NCBI RefSeq assembly: GCF_001613805.1
Contig: NZ_LPVY01000012.1
Coordinates: 124,001-188,000, forward strand
Direction of reading: 5' to 3'
Length of the DNA stretch: 64,000 bases
From: Thalassospira lucentensis
GTDB lineage: Bacteria > Pseudomonadota > Alphaproteobacteria > Rhodospirillales > Thalassospiraceae
Part shown: positions 50,897 to 59,227 of the stretch, piece by piece
Position numbering within the stretch: position 1 is the first letter of the stretch
Layout of the letters: each line of letters begins with the position of its first letter
The notes under the pieces: generated by a model
The model's input: the letters and a program-made list of their open reading frames with translations, nothing else
The model's database searches: none
Told to the model about the DNA's origin: nothing
Made by a program: the position numbers and the translations under genes

Positions 50897-51856
50897 ATGG
50901 ATCGAAATCTCGCGCTTGAAACCGTTCGTGTTACCGAGGCCGCGGCACTTGCCTGTTCCGGGCTTATGGGGCGCGGTGATGAAAAGGCCGCCGATCAGGC
51001 TGCCGTGGATGCAATGCGCAATGCACTGAACAGCATGGACATTCGCGGTACCGTCGTGATCGGCGAAGGCGAACGCGACGAAGCTCCGATGCTGTTCATC
51101 GGTGAAGAGGTCGGTTCGGGTGAAGGCCCGGAAATCGACATCGCGCTTGATCCGCTTGAAGGCACAACCATTTGTGCGACCGGTGGTCCCAACTCGTTGG
51201 CCGTTGTCGCCATGGCGGAAAAGGGCGGGTTCCTGAACGCACCGGACACCTACATGGATAAAATCGCCGTTGGCGGTGGTTTGCCCGACGATGTTGTCGA
51301 CCTCGATGCCAGCCCGGCTGAAAACCTGAAAAGCCTTGCCTTGGCAAAAGGCTGCGATGTTTCCGATCTGGTGGTTTGCATTCTTGATCGTCCACGCCAT
51401 CAGGAAATCATTGCGAAAACCCGCGAAGCCGGTGCGCGCATCATGTTGATCGGCGATGGTGACGTTGCCGGTGTTATCGCGACCTCTCAGAAAACGTCGG
51501 GTATCGATCTTTACATGGGGACCGGTGGTGCGCCCGAGGGCGTTCTGGCGGCTGCTGCCCTTCGTTGCATTGGTGGCCAGTTCCAGGGCCGTCTTGTTTT
51601 CCGCAATGATGACGAAATCGCACGCGCCAAGAAATGGGGCATCGAAGACCTGACCCGCAAATACAAACTGACCGAACTTGCCAAGGGCAATGTCATGTTT
51701 GCTGCAACCGGTGTAACCGACGGGGCGATGCTGCGCGGTGTTCGTCGTTTCGCCAATGGTGCGGAAACCGAAAGCATCGTGATGCGTTCGCAGTCGGGCA
51801 CGGTTCGCTATGTGCGTGCGGTTCACGATTTCAGCCGGAAAATCTGGTACAAATAA
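50897..51856 (+). CDS. glpX: Class II fructose-1,6-bisphosphatase
   Basis: A 319-residue gluconeogenic enzyme that dephosphorylates fructose-1,6-bisphosphate. Metal-binding motifs: IGEGERDEAPML near residue 55 and DPLEGTTICATGG near residue 85, followed by the GDGDVAGVI and MGTGGAPEGVLAAAALRC segments. Length and order agree with GlpX proteins. GAGGATGAAGTT precedes the ATG. It has a terminator and is the second gene of the hom-glpX neighbourhood. Confidence 0.96.
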   Translation: MDRNLALETVRVTEAAALACSGLMGRGDEKAADQAAVDAMRNALNSMDIRGTVVIGEGERDEAPMLFIGEEVGSGEGPEIDIALDPLEGTTICATGGPNSLAVVAMAEKGGFLNAPDTYMDKIAVGGGLPDDVVDLDASPAENLKSLALAKGCDVSDLVVCILDRPRHQEIIAKTREAGARIMLIGDGDVAGVIATSQKTSGIDLYMGTGGAPEGVLAAAALRCIGGQFQGRLVFRNDDEIARAKKWGIEDLTRKYKLTELAKGNVMFAATGVTDGAMLRGVRRFANGAETESIVMRSQSGTVRYVRAVHDFSRKIWYK

Positions 51857-51882
51857 TCCGCTTTGGCGGATGGCGAAAACGG

Positions 51883-51908
51883 GGGAGTGCCTTTGCGCTC
51901 CCTTTTTT
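51883..51908 (+). terminator. Terminator of glpX
   Basis: GGGAGTGC (51883-51890) pairs with GCGCTCCC (51895-51902) with one G-T pair, loop CTTT, then six T. Confidence 0.88.
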
Positions 51909-51990
51909 CGTTTATTGCTTGCGGGCTGGGGCTGTCCGGGTTACATCCTCCGCCCCCTTGAAAATGAAATGCCTTTGCCGGAGCCACCAT

Positions 51991-53283
51991 ATGTCCGAGA
52001 TTATCGCCCTTGATTTTGGTACGACCAACTCGGTACTGGCCGTTGCCGATAGCAACGGCAATGTGCAATCGGCAACGTTCGAGGTTGGTCAGAACAGTTT
52101 TGATACCTATCGAACCATCCTGTATTTCTGGGAAGAACAGAAACTGACCGCTCCGGGTGCGCCGATCAGTCTGCAAAGCTGTTCCGGGCCGTTTGCCATG
52201 GCCGAATATCTGAAGGAAAGTCAGGATTGCCGACTGATCCAGTCGATCAAATCCTATCTGGCATCCAAGGATTTCGAGGGCACAGAGATTTTTGGCAATG
52301 TCTATACGATCGAGGATCTGATCGCGACGTTCCTGACCCAGATACATCATCACGCGCAATACAGCCTTGGTGGCCTTGGCTATCGCGTTATTTCCGGGCG
52401 TCCGGTTGCGTTTGCCGGAACAAATCCCGATAACGATTATGCCGAAATGCGACTACGTGCGGCCTATGAACAGGCCGGGTTCGAGGTTGAGGCAATGGTG
52501 TTCGAACCCCTGGCCGCAAGCTACTATTACGGTCGGCAGCTTGATAAACCCGAAACCGTTCTGGTCGCCGACTTTGGCGGGGGTACCAGTGACTTTTCGG
52601 TTATCCGCTTTACACCGGGCATGGGCATTCGCGGGGTCAAGGCGCTTTCGCATACCGGTCTTGGCATTGCGGGAGACAGTTTTGATTACCGCATCATCCA
52701 GAAAGCCATCTGGCCGCGTCTTGGCTTTGGCAGCGAATATCGCATGATGGGCACCGCACTTCCGGTACCGCGGCAGTATTACACCGCGTTTTCGCGCTGG
52801 CATTACCTGTCGATGATGCGCCAGCCCAAGGTGATCAACGAAATCAGAAGCCTTATCCGGACCGCCGAACAGCCCGACGATATCGAAGATCTGGTAACGA
52901 TCATCGAAGAAGAACTTGGGTTCCACCTGTATCAGGCGGTGTCAAAAGCCAAGGCGGAACTTTCAAGTGCGGAAAGCACGATGCTGCAATTCAATCATGC
53001 CGGCGTCGAGATCGAGGAACGCCTGACACGTGCCGATTTTGAAGCCGCGATTGCGCCCGATATTGCCGATATTGAAAAGGCTGCAAAGCTTTGCCTTGAG
53101 CAGGCAGGCATTCAGCCACACGAGGTTTCGCGCGTTTTCATGACCGGCGGTACTTCTTATGTCCCGGCCGTGCGTCGCCTGTTTGAAGAGGGTTTTGGCA
53201 AGGAACGGGTCGAGATCGGCCAGCCGTTCCTGTCGGTTGCGCACGGTCTCGCATTGATTGCAGCCGATGAAGGCATTGTTTGA
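51991..53283 (+). CDS. YegD-like Hsp70-family protein
   Basis: A 430-residue actin/Hsp70-fold ATPase without a C-terminal substrate-binding domain. Phosphate-binding loops: ALDFGTTNSVLA at the start, VADFGGGTSDFSVIRF near residue 200, and the adenosine motif FMTGGTSYVPAVRRL near residue 390. Length is close to E. coli YegD (450), so it belongs to that orphan branch rather than to DnaK. Function unknown. It begins at 51991 with CGGAG upstream; no RBS supports the longer in-frame extension. It sits between glpX and recJ, as an insertion in a conserved neighbourhood, and has its own promoter region after the glpX terminator. Confidence 0.9.
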   Translation: MSEIIALDFGTTNSVLAVADSNGNVQSATFEVGQNSFDTYRTILYFWEEQKLTAPGAPISLQSCSGPFAMAEYLKESQDCRLIQSIKSYLASKDFEGTEIFGNVYTIEDLIATFLTQIHHHAQYSLGGLGYRVISGRPVAFAGTNPDNDYAEMRLRAAYEQAGFEVEAMVFEPLAASYYYGRQLDKPETVLVADFGGGTSDFSVIRFTPGMGIRGVKALSHTGLGIAGDSFDYRIIQKAIWPRLGFGSEYRMMGTALPVPRQYYTAFSRWHYLSMMRQPKVINEIRSLIRTAEQPDDIEDLVTIIEEELGFHLYQAVSKAKAELSSAESTMLQFNHAGVEIEERLTRADFEAAIAPDIADIEKAAKLCLEQAGIQPHEVSRVFMTGGTSYVPAVRRLFEEGFGKERVEIGQPFLSVAHGLALIAADEGIV

Positions 53284-53297
53284 TCAAGTCTTGCGTT

Positions 53298-53615
53298 CTA
53301 GCAACTGAAACTGCCCTGGCATTGGGTTTCAAGCAGGATGACGGCGACCGTGATCAGGACAAACCCGATCACGCCAAGCCCGTAAAGCCAAAGCGATTTC
53401 GGGTGATTTTTTAAAATCCATGGCAGGATGCCGCCCATCAGGCACAGTACCGGAAATGCCAGAACGGCAAAAAACAGAAACCAGGTCAGGTTGTTTTCGT
53501 CCGATCCCGGTGCATCGAATATCATCGGCGAAAACATGACAAGCGGGACTGCCATCAGTGCGCCCAGAATGGAAAGGACAGTCAGTCCTATCCGCAATCC
53601 TTTTCTATGATCCAT
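53298..53615 (-). CDS. Small membrane protein
   Basis: A 105-residue protein with three predicted membrane helices (LTVLSILGALMAVPLVMF; FLFFAVLAFPVLCLMGGIL; GVIGFVLITVAVILL) and a short C-terminal tail with two Cys (QCQGSFSC). Unknown. ATG at 53615 preferred since the three-helix pattern starts soon after it, although a longer reading frame continues upstream. It is convergent to the Hsp70-like gene with 14 bp between the stops. Confidence 0.6.
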   Translation of the reverse strand: MDHRKGLRIGLTVLSILGALMAVPLVMFSPMIFDAPGSDENNLTWFLFFAVLAFPVLCLMGGILPWILKNHPKSLWLYGLGVIGFVLITVAVILLETQCQGSFSC

Positions 53616-53818
53616 TGCGCGTACCCGTTTTTTGTTTATCCCGGCAGTCTGCACAGCTTTGGCGTGTATGCAAGCGATTGCGGGCAGGCGCATGTTTTTC
53701 ACAATGCGAAATCGTCGCTTCTTTTGTCGCGGATTGATCACGCCTATCTTCAGAATATGAAGGGTTGGGTATTGTCCGACCTATCAAGTCCGGCGACCTG
53801 TTTCAGGGAGGATGATCA

Positions 53819-54355
53819 ATGAGTTCGGAAAGTGATGCACATATTATTGAACGGCTGACGGGGCAAATCCTGCCTTCTTTTGCGTTGGCGGCAACCAATG
53901 ATCAGCCGGTTGATCTTGCGACCCTGAGTGGGCGCACGGTAGTTTATGCGTATCCCCGCACAGCCGAACCTGACAAACCATCCCCAGCAGGCTGGGATGA
54001 AATCCCCGGTGCCAAGGGATGCACGCCGCAATCCTGTTCGTTCCGTGATCATGCCAAGGAACTGTTGGCTGTTGGTGTGGATCATCTTTTCGGGCTTTCC
54101 AGCCAGACGACCGACTATCAAAAGGAAGCGGCGGAACGGCTGCACTTGCCATTTGCGCTTTTGTCTGATGCCGATCACCGGTTCAAGGAATCGATGGCGA
54201 TGCCGGATTTCGTTGCTGATGACATGCGGTTGTTTAAACGCCTGACCATGATCATTGATGACGGACGTATCAGCAAAGTTTTCTATCCGGTTGATGCCCC
54301 GGCCGAGGATGCCGAAAATGTTTTGCGTTGGTGCCGGGATAATACGCGGGGCTGA
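53819..54355 (+). CDS. Peroxiredoxin, PrxQ-like
   Basis: A 178-residue thioredoxin-fold peroxidase. The active site reads GCTPQSCSFRDHAKEL with peroxidatic Cys and a second Cys five residues later, the PrxQ arrangement forming an intramolecular disulfide. A longer insert than usual (PRTAEPDKPSPAGWDEIPG) precedes the Cys. The helix after the active site and the LFGLSSQTTDYQKEA strand match the family. Reduces hydrogen or organic peroxides with thioredoxin. AGGGAGG precedes the ATG. Upstream of recJ with about 80 bp between. Confidence 0.88.
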   Translation: MSSESDAHIIERLTGQILPSFALAATNDQPVDLATLSGRTVVYAYPRTAEPDKPSPAGWDEIPGAKGCTPQSCSFRDHAKELLAVGVDHLFGLSSQTTDYQKEAAERLHLPFALLSDADHRFKESMAMPDFVADDMRLFKRLTMIIDDGRISKVFYPVDAPAEDAENVLRWCRDNTRG

Positions 54356-54438
54356 CGTGGAAGGGGAATTCGATCTGCTGTGCCTCAAGGAAAATTATCC
54401 GGTTTAAGCGCGGCCTGTATTACGCTATTTCATTGGGC

Positions 54439-56235
54439 ATGACAGATCATGCGCAAGAAAAGACATTTTTGGGGATAGAGCGATCCGTTACCGGTAAATG
54501 GTGGCGTGAACGCAATCTGGATGACCGGCTGGCAATCACCATTGCCCAGCGTTTTGGCGTTCCCGAAGTCGTCGGGCGTGTTATGGCCGCCCGCGATATC
54601 GGGCTAGATGATGCCGAAAGTTTCCTGAACCCGACCCTGCGCGATCTGATGCCCGATCCATCGACCTTAAAGGACATGGACAAGGCGGCATCGCGCATTG
54701 CCGATGCGGTGATCATGGGTGAAAATATTGCGATATTTGGTGATTATGACGTTGATGGTGCGACCAGCACTGCGCTGTTAAAGCGCCTGTTCGCGGCCCT
54801 TGGGCGCGATGTGGTGGTTCATATCCCGGACCGACAGAAGGAAGGGTATGGCCCCAACAGTTCGGCATTGCTGGATTTGCAGCGCCGTGGCGCCAATCTG
54901 ATCCTGACGGTCGATTGCGGGGTGACGGCCTATGCGCCACTGACCGATGCCAAGGAAGCCGGGATCGAGATCATTGTCGTTGATCACCATGCTGCCGAGC
55001 CGGAATTGCCGCCCGCCGTTGCGGTCGTGAACCCGAACCGCCTTGATGATGAAAGCGGCCTTGGGCATTTGTGTGCCGCGGGTGTTGCCTTTTTGCTGTC
55101 GGTCGCAATCCTGCGCGAATTGCGGTCGCGCGGCTGGCTGGAACAGTCGGGCATCCGTCCGCCGGATTTGCGCAACTGGCTTGATCTTGTGGCACTTGGA
55201 ACTGTCTGTGATGTGGTGCCGTTGCGCGGACTTAACCGTGCTTTCGTGACACAGGGCATCAAGATCATGCGCCATCGCCACAATATCGGTATGGCTGCAT
55301 TGGCCGATATTGCCGGGGTCAATGAAACGCCGAGTGCCTATCATCTTGGCTTCATGCTGGGGCCGCGGGTGAATGCTGGTGGGCGTGTCGGGGAATCTTT
55401 CCTGGGGACCACATTGCTTTCGGGTGATGATCCCGCGCAGGCGCTCGATATCGCGCGCAAGCTTGACGAATATAATCGTGAACGCAAGGCGATCGAGGAT
55501 ATCGTGCTTGATCAGGCGATCAGTGCGGTCGAAAGCCAGTCAAAGGTCGGTGCAATGGTTCTGGTCGGTGGCGAAGACTGGCACCCCGGAGTGATCGGCA
55601 TCGTCGCAAGCCGTTTGAAGGATCGTTATCATGTTCCCGCCCTTGTGATGGGCATGGTTGACGGCGTGTTTAAGGGATCGGCGCGTTCGGTGCGTGGAAT
55701 TGACCTTGGGGCTGCGATCATTGCCGCACGGCAGGCGGGCCTTCTGATCAATGGTGGCGGGCATGGGATGGCGGCTGGTTTCACCCTTGATCCGGAAAAA
55801 CGTCCGGCATTCGAAGAATTTCTTGAAACCCGGTTTGCCAAAATCATCGCTGAAAATGATATTCGCCCGACCATGACGGTTGATGGTGGCTTGCATGCAA
55901 TGGGGGCGACGGTTGATCTGATCGAGGCCCTCGAAAAGCTTGGCCCGTTTGGTGCAGGCAATGCCGAGCCGCGCTTTGTTTTCCCGGAATGCCGGGTAGT
56001 CAAGGCCGATGTGGTGGGCGCTGATCACGTGCGCTGCATTTTATCGGGAAGCAACGGCAAGGGGCGGCTTAAGGCCATCGCATTCCGTTGCCTTGATAAT
56101 GATATGGGCCAGACCCTTCTGAAGCACGGTGGGCGTCCCCTGCATATCCTTGGGCATTTGCGGCGCGATAGCTGGCAGGGGCGCGAAGGTGTGCAGCTTA
56201 TGATCGATGATGTTGCATTGCCCGTTTTGGAGTAG
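54439..56235 (+). CDS. recJ: Single-stranded-DNA-specific exonuclease RecJ
   Basis: A 598-residue 5'-3' exonuclease of the DHH family acting in recombination and mismatch repair. DHH domain motifs: FGDYDVDGATSTALL (residues about 93-107), TVDCGVTA, VVDHHAAEP (the DHH), and LDLVALGTVCDVVPL; the DHHA1 domain follows with the RSVRGIDLGAAI and NGGGHGMAAGFTL motifs, then an OB-like C-terminal region. The ATG at 54439 is chosen over a TTG six bases upstream. Length is normal. Confidence 0.96.
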   Translation: MTDHAQEKTFLGIERSVTGKWWRERNLDDRLAITIAQRFGVPEVVGRVMAARDIGLDDAESFLNPTLRDLMPDPSTLKDMDKAASRIADAVIMGENIAIFGDYDVDGATSTALLKRLFAALGRDVVVHIPDRQKEGYGPNSSALLDLQRRGANLILTVDCGVTAYAPLTDAKEAGIEIIVVDHHAAEPELPPAVAVVNPNRLDDESGLGHLCAAGVAFLLSVAILRELRSRGWLEQSGIRPPDLRNWLDLVALGTVCDVVPLRGLNRAFVTQGIKIMRHRHNIGMAALADIAGVNETPSAYHLGFMLGPRVNAGGRVGESFLGTTLLSGDDPAQALDIARKLDEYNRERKAIEDIVLDQAISAVESQSKVGAMVLVGGEDWHPGVIGIVASRLKDRYHVPALVMGMVDGVFKGSARSVRGIDLGAAIIAARQAGLLINGGGHGMAAGFTLDPEKRPAFEEFLETRFAKIIAENDIRPTMTVDGGLHAMGATVDLIEALEKLGPFGAGNAEPRFVFPECRVVKADVVGADHVRCILSGSNGKGRLKAIAFRCLDNDMGQTLLKHGGRPLHILGHLRRDSWQGREGVQLMIDDVALPVLE

Positions 56236-56329
56236 GCCTGCTACCTGATCATCTTCGTCGCATTGTATTATCCGTTGGCATGATTATATGTTCGAAGGTA
56301 TAGGTTTGATGCGATAGGGCGGCGAAATT

Positions 56330-57187
56330 TTGCACCGTGTTTCATTCTACGGATTGGTGTTTGGAAAGCTGCGGCTGGCTGCTTTGATATTGGTGCCTTT
56401 TTGGGCTGTATTGCCGGAAACAGCGCGTGCCGATCATGATGATTTAAAGGCCCCCGGTGCGATAGCCGACGCACTTTCCATTACTCTTCTGACAGAAGAG
56501 TATCCACCTTTCAATTATACTGAAAACGGCCAAATTCTGGGAGCTGGCGGTGAGGTTGTCCGTGCGATGGCAGCCCACCTTGGTTATCACAAACCGATCC
56601 AGTCACTGCCTTGGAAACGGGTAATACTGCGTCTTGAATCTGACCCGGATGTTGCGGCCTTTTCCATGACCCGGACATCGCAGCGCGAAGACCTTTACCA
56701 ATGGGTCGGCCCGATTGTCGAAATAGAGGCGGGTATTTATGAATTTGCCGATCATCCTGACCCGGTGAGATCGCTTGACGATATCCGCAATGTGCCCGCG
56801 ATTGGTGTGCAAGCCGGAGGGGCAGACGAAATCGCCCTTCGTCAGTATGGCATGGTCAATCTGGAACCGTTACATAATCCGGAAGTCGGGTTGCAAATGC
56901 TTGCCGCGGGGCGAATTGATCTGCTGGTTTCATCGGATATTGAATTGCACCGCCAGCTTGCCGATACCGGTATCGCTTCCAGTCTGATCCGTCGGGTTTA
57001 TTCGTTCGGTTCAAGCGGCCTCTATCTGGCATTTTCCCGTGATACCGATCAAAGGGTGGTTACAATCTGGCAATCTGCACTGGATGCTGTCGTCGCGAGT
57101 GGCCAGTTTGCCAGAATCATGGCGCAATATGGTGCGGTCTCAGATCAGACCACACCTTTTTCCGGAAGCCTTGCACCGGGACAATGA
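56330..57187 (+). CDS. Periplasmic solute-binding protein, family 3 (orphan, paralogue A)
   Basis: A 285-residue family-3 binding protein with an N-terminal signal peptide (LRLAALILVPFWAVL, cleavage near ARA at residue 34). The mature part starts TLLTEEYPPFNYTENGQILG and contains SLPWKRVILRLESDPDVAAFSM, QWVGPIVEIEAGIYEFA and a GVQAGGADEI segment. About half of the residues are shared with the product at 58241. The start is TTG at 56330; an alternative is GTG at 56357. No permease or ATPase gene is adjacent. Separated from its paralogue by a minus-strand HTH gene. Confidence 0.8.
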   Translation: MHRVSFYGLVFGKLRLAALILVPFWAVLPETARADHDDLKAPGAIADALSITLLTEEYPPFNYTENGQILGAGGEVVRAMAAHLGYHKPIQSLPWKRVILRLESDPDVAAFSMTRTSQREDLYQWVGPIVEIEAGIYEFADHPDPVRSLDDIRNVPAIGVQAGGADEIALRQYGMVNLEPLHNPEVGLQMLAAGRIDLLVSSDIELHRQLADTGIASSLIRRVYSFGSSGLYLAFSRDTDQRVVTIWQSALDAVVASGQFARIMAQYGAVSDQTTPFSGSLAPGQ

Positions 57188-57230
57188 AAGGCCCGATGAA
57201 AACGGTCACTTAAACCGGTCATCACGCCAA

Positions 57231-57764
57231 TCAATTCTTGGTGTCGCCTGCAAGACGTTGCTGCTGCCGTCCAAGAATGATGGAGATGGCCTGAGACAGG
57301 ACGGTTGCCATTTTGCTGTTATCTCGATTATTTTCGAGGTCGCCGACAATCTGGTCATAGGCCGTGATGATGTCATGGGCGATTTGCGGACTGTTAGAGA
57401 TGCCTTCGGCAGCCAGAAATCCGCTGATAATGGCCATAAGTACTTCGCGTTCGACCGGATCGGCACAGCTTGGCGATGATGCTGTTTCAAGCTCGTCAGG
57501 AGGCAATTCCGCCCCGGCTGTGCTTTGACCTTCGCCTGTTGCAATCCATTCCATGCGAATGCCTTTGGAAATGGCAAGGCGTGCAATCCCGACAAAACGG
57601 GGTTCGGATTGTGCCTGGCACCATCTGTTTAACTGTTCGGGGATGATGCCCGCGATCCGGGCAGCATCCTTTTTGCGATCAAACAGTTCAACGACCTGGC
57701 GAATGCGATCCCCCAGCGCGCTATCAAGTACGGGCAGGGGACCTTGGGTATTCCGCCTATCCAT
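57231..57764 (-). CDS. HTH (phage-repressor-like) regulator
   Basis: A 177-residue protein. Residues about 16-75 form a CI/XRE-like helix-turn-helix (LGDRIRQVVELFDRKKDAARIAG, IIPEQLNRWCQAQSEPRFVGIARLAISKGIRMEWIATGEG); the WIATGEG end is the hallmark of the phage C1-repressor-type N-terminal domain. No S24 peptidase domain follows; instead a helical C-terminal region, so it is not cleaved like LexA. Adjacent direct repeats just upstream (57829-57861) are candidate operators. It lies between two paralogous binding-protein genes and is divergent from the second. Confidence 0.75.
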   Translation of the reverse strand: MDRRNTQGPLPVLDSALGDRIRQVVELFDRKKDAARIAGIIPEQLNRWCQAQSEPRFVGIARLAISKGIRMEWIATGEGQSTAGAELPPDELETASSPSCADPVEREVLMAIISGFLAAEGISNSPQIAHDIITAYDQIVGDLENNRDNSKMATVLSQAISIILGRQQQRLAGDTKN

Positions 57765-57828
57765 GCTGCACGCTGGATGTTGCAGGTTGTAAAGTGTCGC
57801 TACCCGTTTTCCGCGAAAAACCGGATTG

Positions 57829-57861
57829 TCGAAATTTTTTAGTTGAATATCGAATTTTTTC
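57829..57861. repeat. Direct repeats in the HTH regulator promoter
   Basis: TCGAAATTTTTT (57829-57840) and TCGAATTTTTTC (57850-57861) differ at few positions and are spaced 21 bp start to start, i.e. on the same face of the helix. They stand about 65 bp upstream of the HTH start and lie in an A/T-rich, otherwise empty 476-bp gap (57765-58240). Confidence 0.5.
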
Positions 57862-58036
57862 GTTATAAATCTTGCTCATGTTCAACTTTAACTGGCTTTT
57901 TTAACCAAGTGGCTCGGTTTTGTTGTTCGGACTTGGGGATCGGCGAAGAGTGGGCGCCGAAAGAATCGATGACAGCATACTACATCAACATGTTCTAAAT
58001 TTAGACTGTTACCATTTTGGGGCGTAATCGTGCTCG

Positions 58037-58061
58037 CGCGTGATGTGAATGGCGTCACGCG
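58037..58061. promoter_or_regulatory. Inverted repeat upstream of the paralogue B binding-protein gene
   Basis: CGCGTGA (58037-58043) and TCACGCG (58055-58061) are exact complements with an 11-bp spacer, about 180 bp before the 58241 start. It may be an operator in the divergent region. Confidence 0.4.
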
Positions 58062-58240
58062 AAAGGATGTTCATATCCAAATGGATGGTTCCCTCCGAGT
58101 CTAGATATGTACGACGTCACTGGCAATCAACATGTCTGACTATCATGTTGAATAAACAGGTTATGTGACGACGTATTCTTTCGGTCTTGCAAGTTTCTTC
58201 TTTGCGGCTTTTTTGCATTTGATGGCTGACAGGGAAACAC

Positions 58241-59119
58241 ATGCGACGGGCAGGTATATTCTTTCAACCAAAGGAACGGCGGAGCATCACGATCTTGCGG
58301 CGTGTCGTCGTGATCGTTGTGTTTGTTATTGTTGCGCTCTGGTCGCGGGGAATGTTTGCTGCCCCTCAGGCCGAGGCGGCGATGGAAGCTGCGCGGTCCG
58401 TCAGAATATATACCGAAGATTTTGCCCCCTTTAATTACACCACCGATACCGGTTTGACCGGTGCTGGGGCTGATGTGGTCAGGGAGATGGCCCGGCGTCT
58501 GGGGCATGACGGAAAATTTGAAATCCTGCCATGGAAGCGGGCCCTGCAAATTGTGGATGACACGCCCGGTACGGCCGTCTTTTCCATGGTGCGAACCGCG
58601 GAACGCGAGCCGGAATATAAATGGGTCGGGCCGATTATCGTTACCCGGGGCTGGCTTTATAAAATGACCGACAGCGATCTTGATATCCGGGGGCTGGAAG
58701 ATGCCCGCAAAGTTGCCGCCATCGGTGTGCAGGCGGGCGGTGCCGCCGAACGGATACTGCATGAAAAGGGTTTCAAAAATCTGGCGTCCCTTTATACGCC
58801 GGGAAACGCGTTACAGCTTCTGGCAAGTGATCGTATCGACCTTTGGGAAGCATCCGATCTGGTGATGGAACACCAGCGCCGCAAATTCGAAATCGATCCT
58901 TCGGAAATCGAGCCGGTTATCGGCTTGGGAACTTACGAGCTTTATCTGGCATTCTCGCCGCAAACGCCTGATTTCGTTGTTGCGCCGTGGCAAAGGGTGC
59001 TTGATGAATTGCGAGGCGACGGCACGTTTGCCGAGATTGGCCGGAAATATGGCGTGATAATCCCCAGCGAAGAGGCCGAAGTGCTTTCGGATGGCGACAT
59101 CAACCTTATGACACGTTGA
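58241..59119 (+). CDS. Periplasmic solute-binding protein, family 3 (orphan, paralogue B)
   Basis: A 292-residue family-3 binding protein with a strongly hydrophobic N-terminal signal (ILRRVVVIVVFVIVALW; cleavage near AEA). The mature sequence begins VRIYTEDFAPFNYTTDTGLTG and has ILPWKRALQIVDDTPGTAVFSM, EYKWVGPIIVTRGWLYK, IGVQAGGAAERIL and DRIDLWEASDL. It shares long stretches with the product at 56330 (WVGPI, AAIGVQAGGA, DRIDL), so they are paralogues. No ABC permease or ATPase adjoins it. Confidence 0.82.
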   Translation: MRRAGIFFQPKERRSITILRRVVVIVVFVIVALWSRGMFAAPQAEAAMEAARSVRIYTEDFAPFNYTTDTGLTGAGADVVREMARRLGHDGKFEILPWKRALQIVDDTPGTAVFSMVRTAEREPEYKWVGPIIVTRGWLYKMTDSDLDIRGLEDARKVAAIGVQAGGAAERILHEKGFKNLASLYTPGNALQLLASDRIDLWEASDLVMEHQRRKFEIDPSEIEPVIGLGTYELYLAFSPQTPDFVVAPWQRVLDELRGDGTFAEIGRKYGVIIPSEEAEVLSDGDINLMTR

Positions 59120-59227
59120 TCGCGACAGAAGTTGAACTGAACCCCTCTGCGCCATTTTACGAAACGTATCACGGCAATACACCCGGATATATCGTGCGGG
59201 GGCTTGCGGGTATCTTGTGATCGGATT

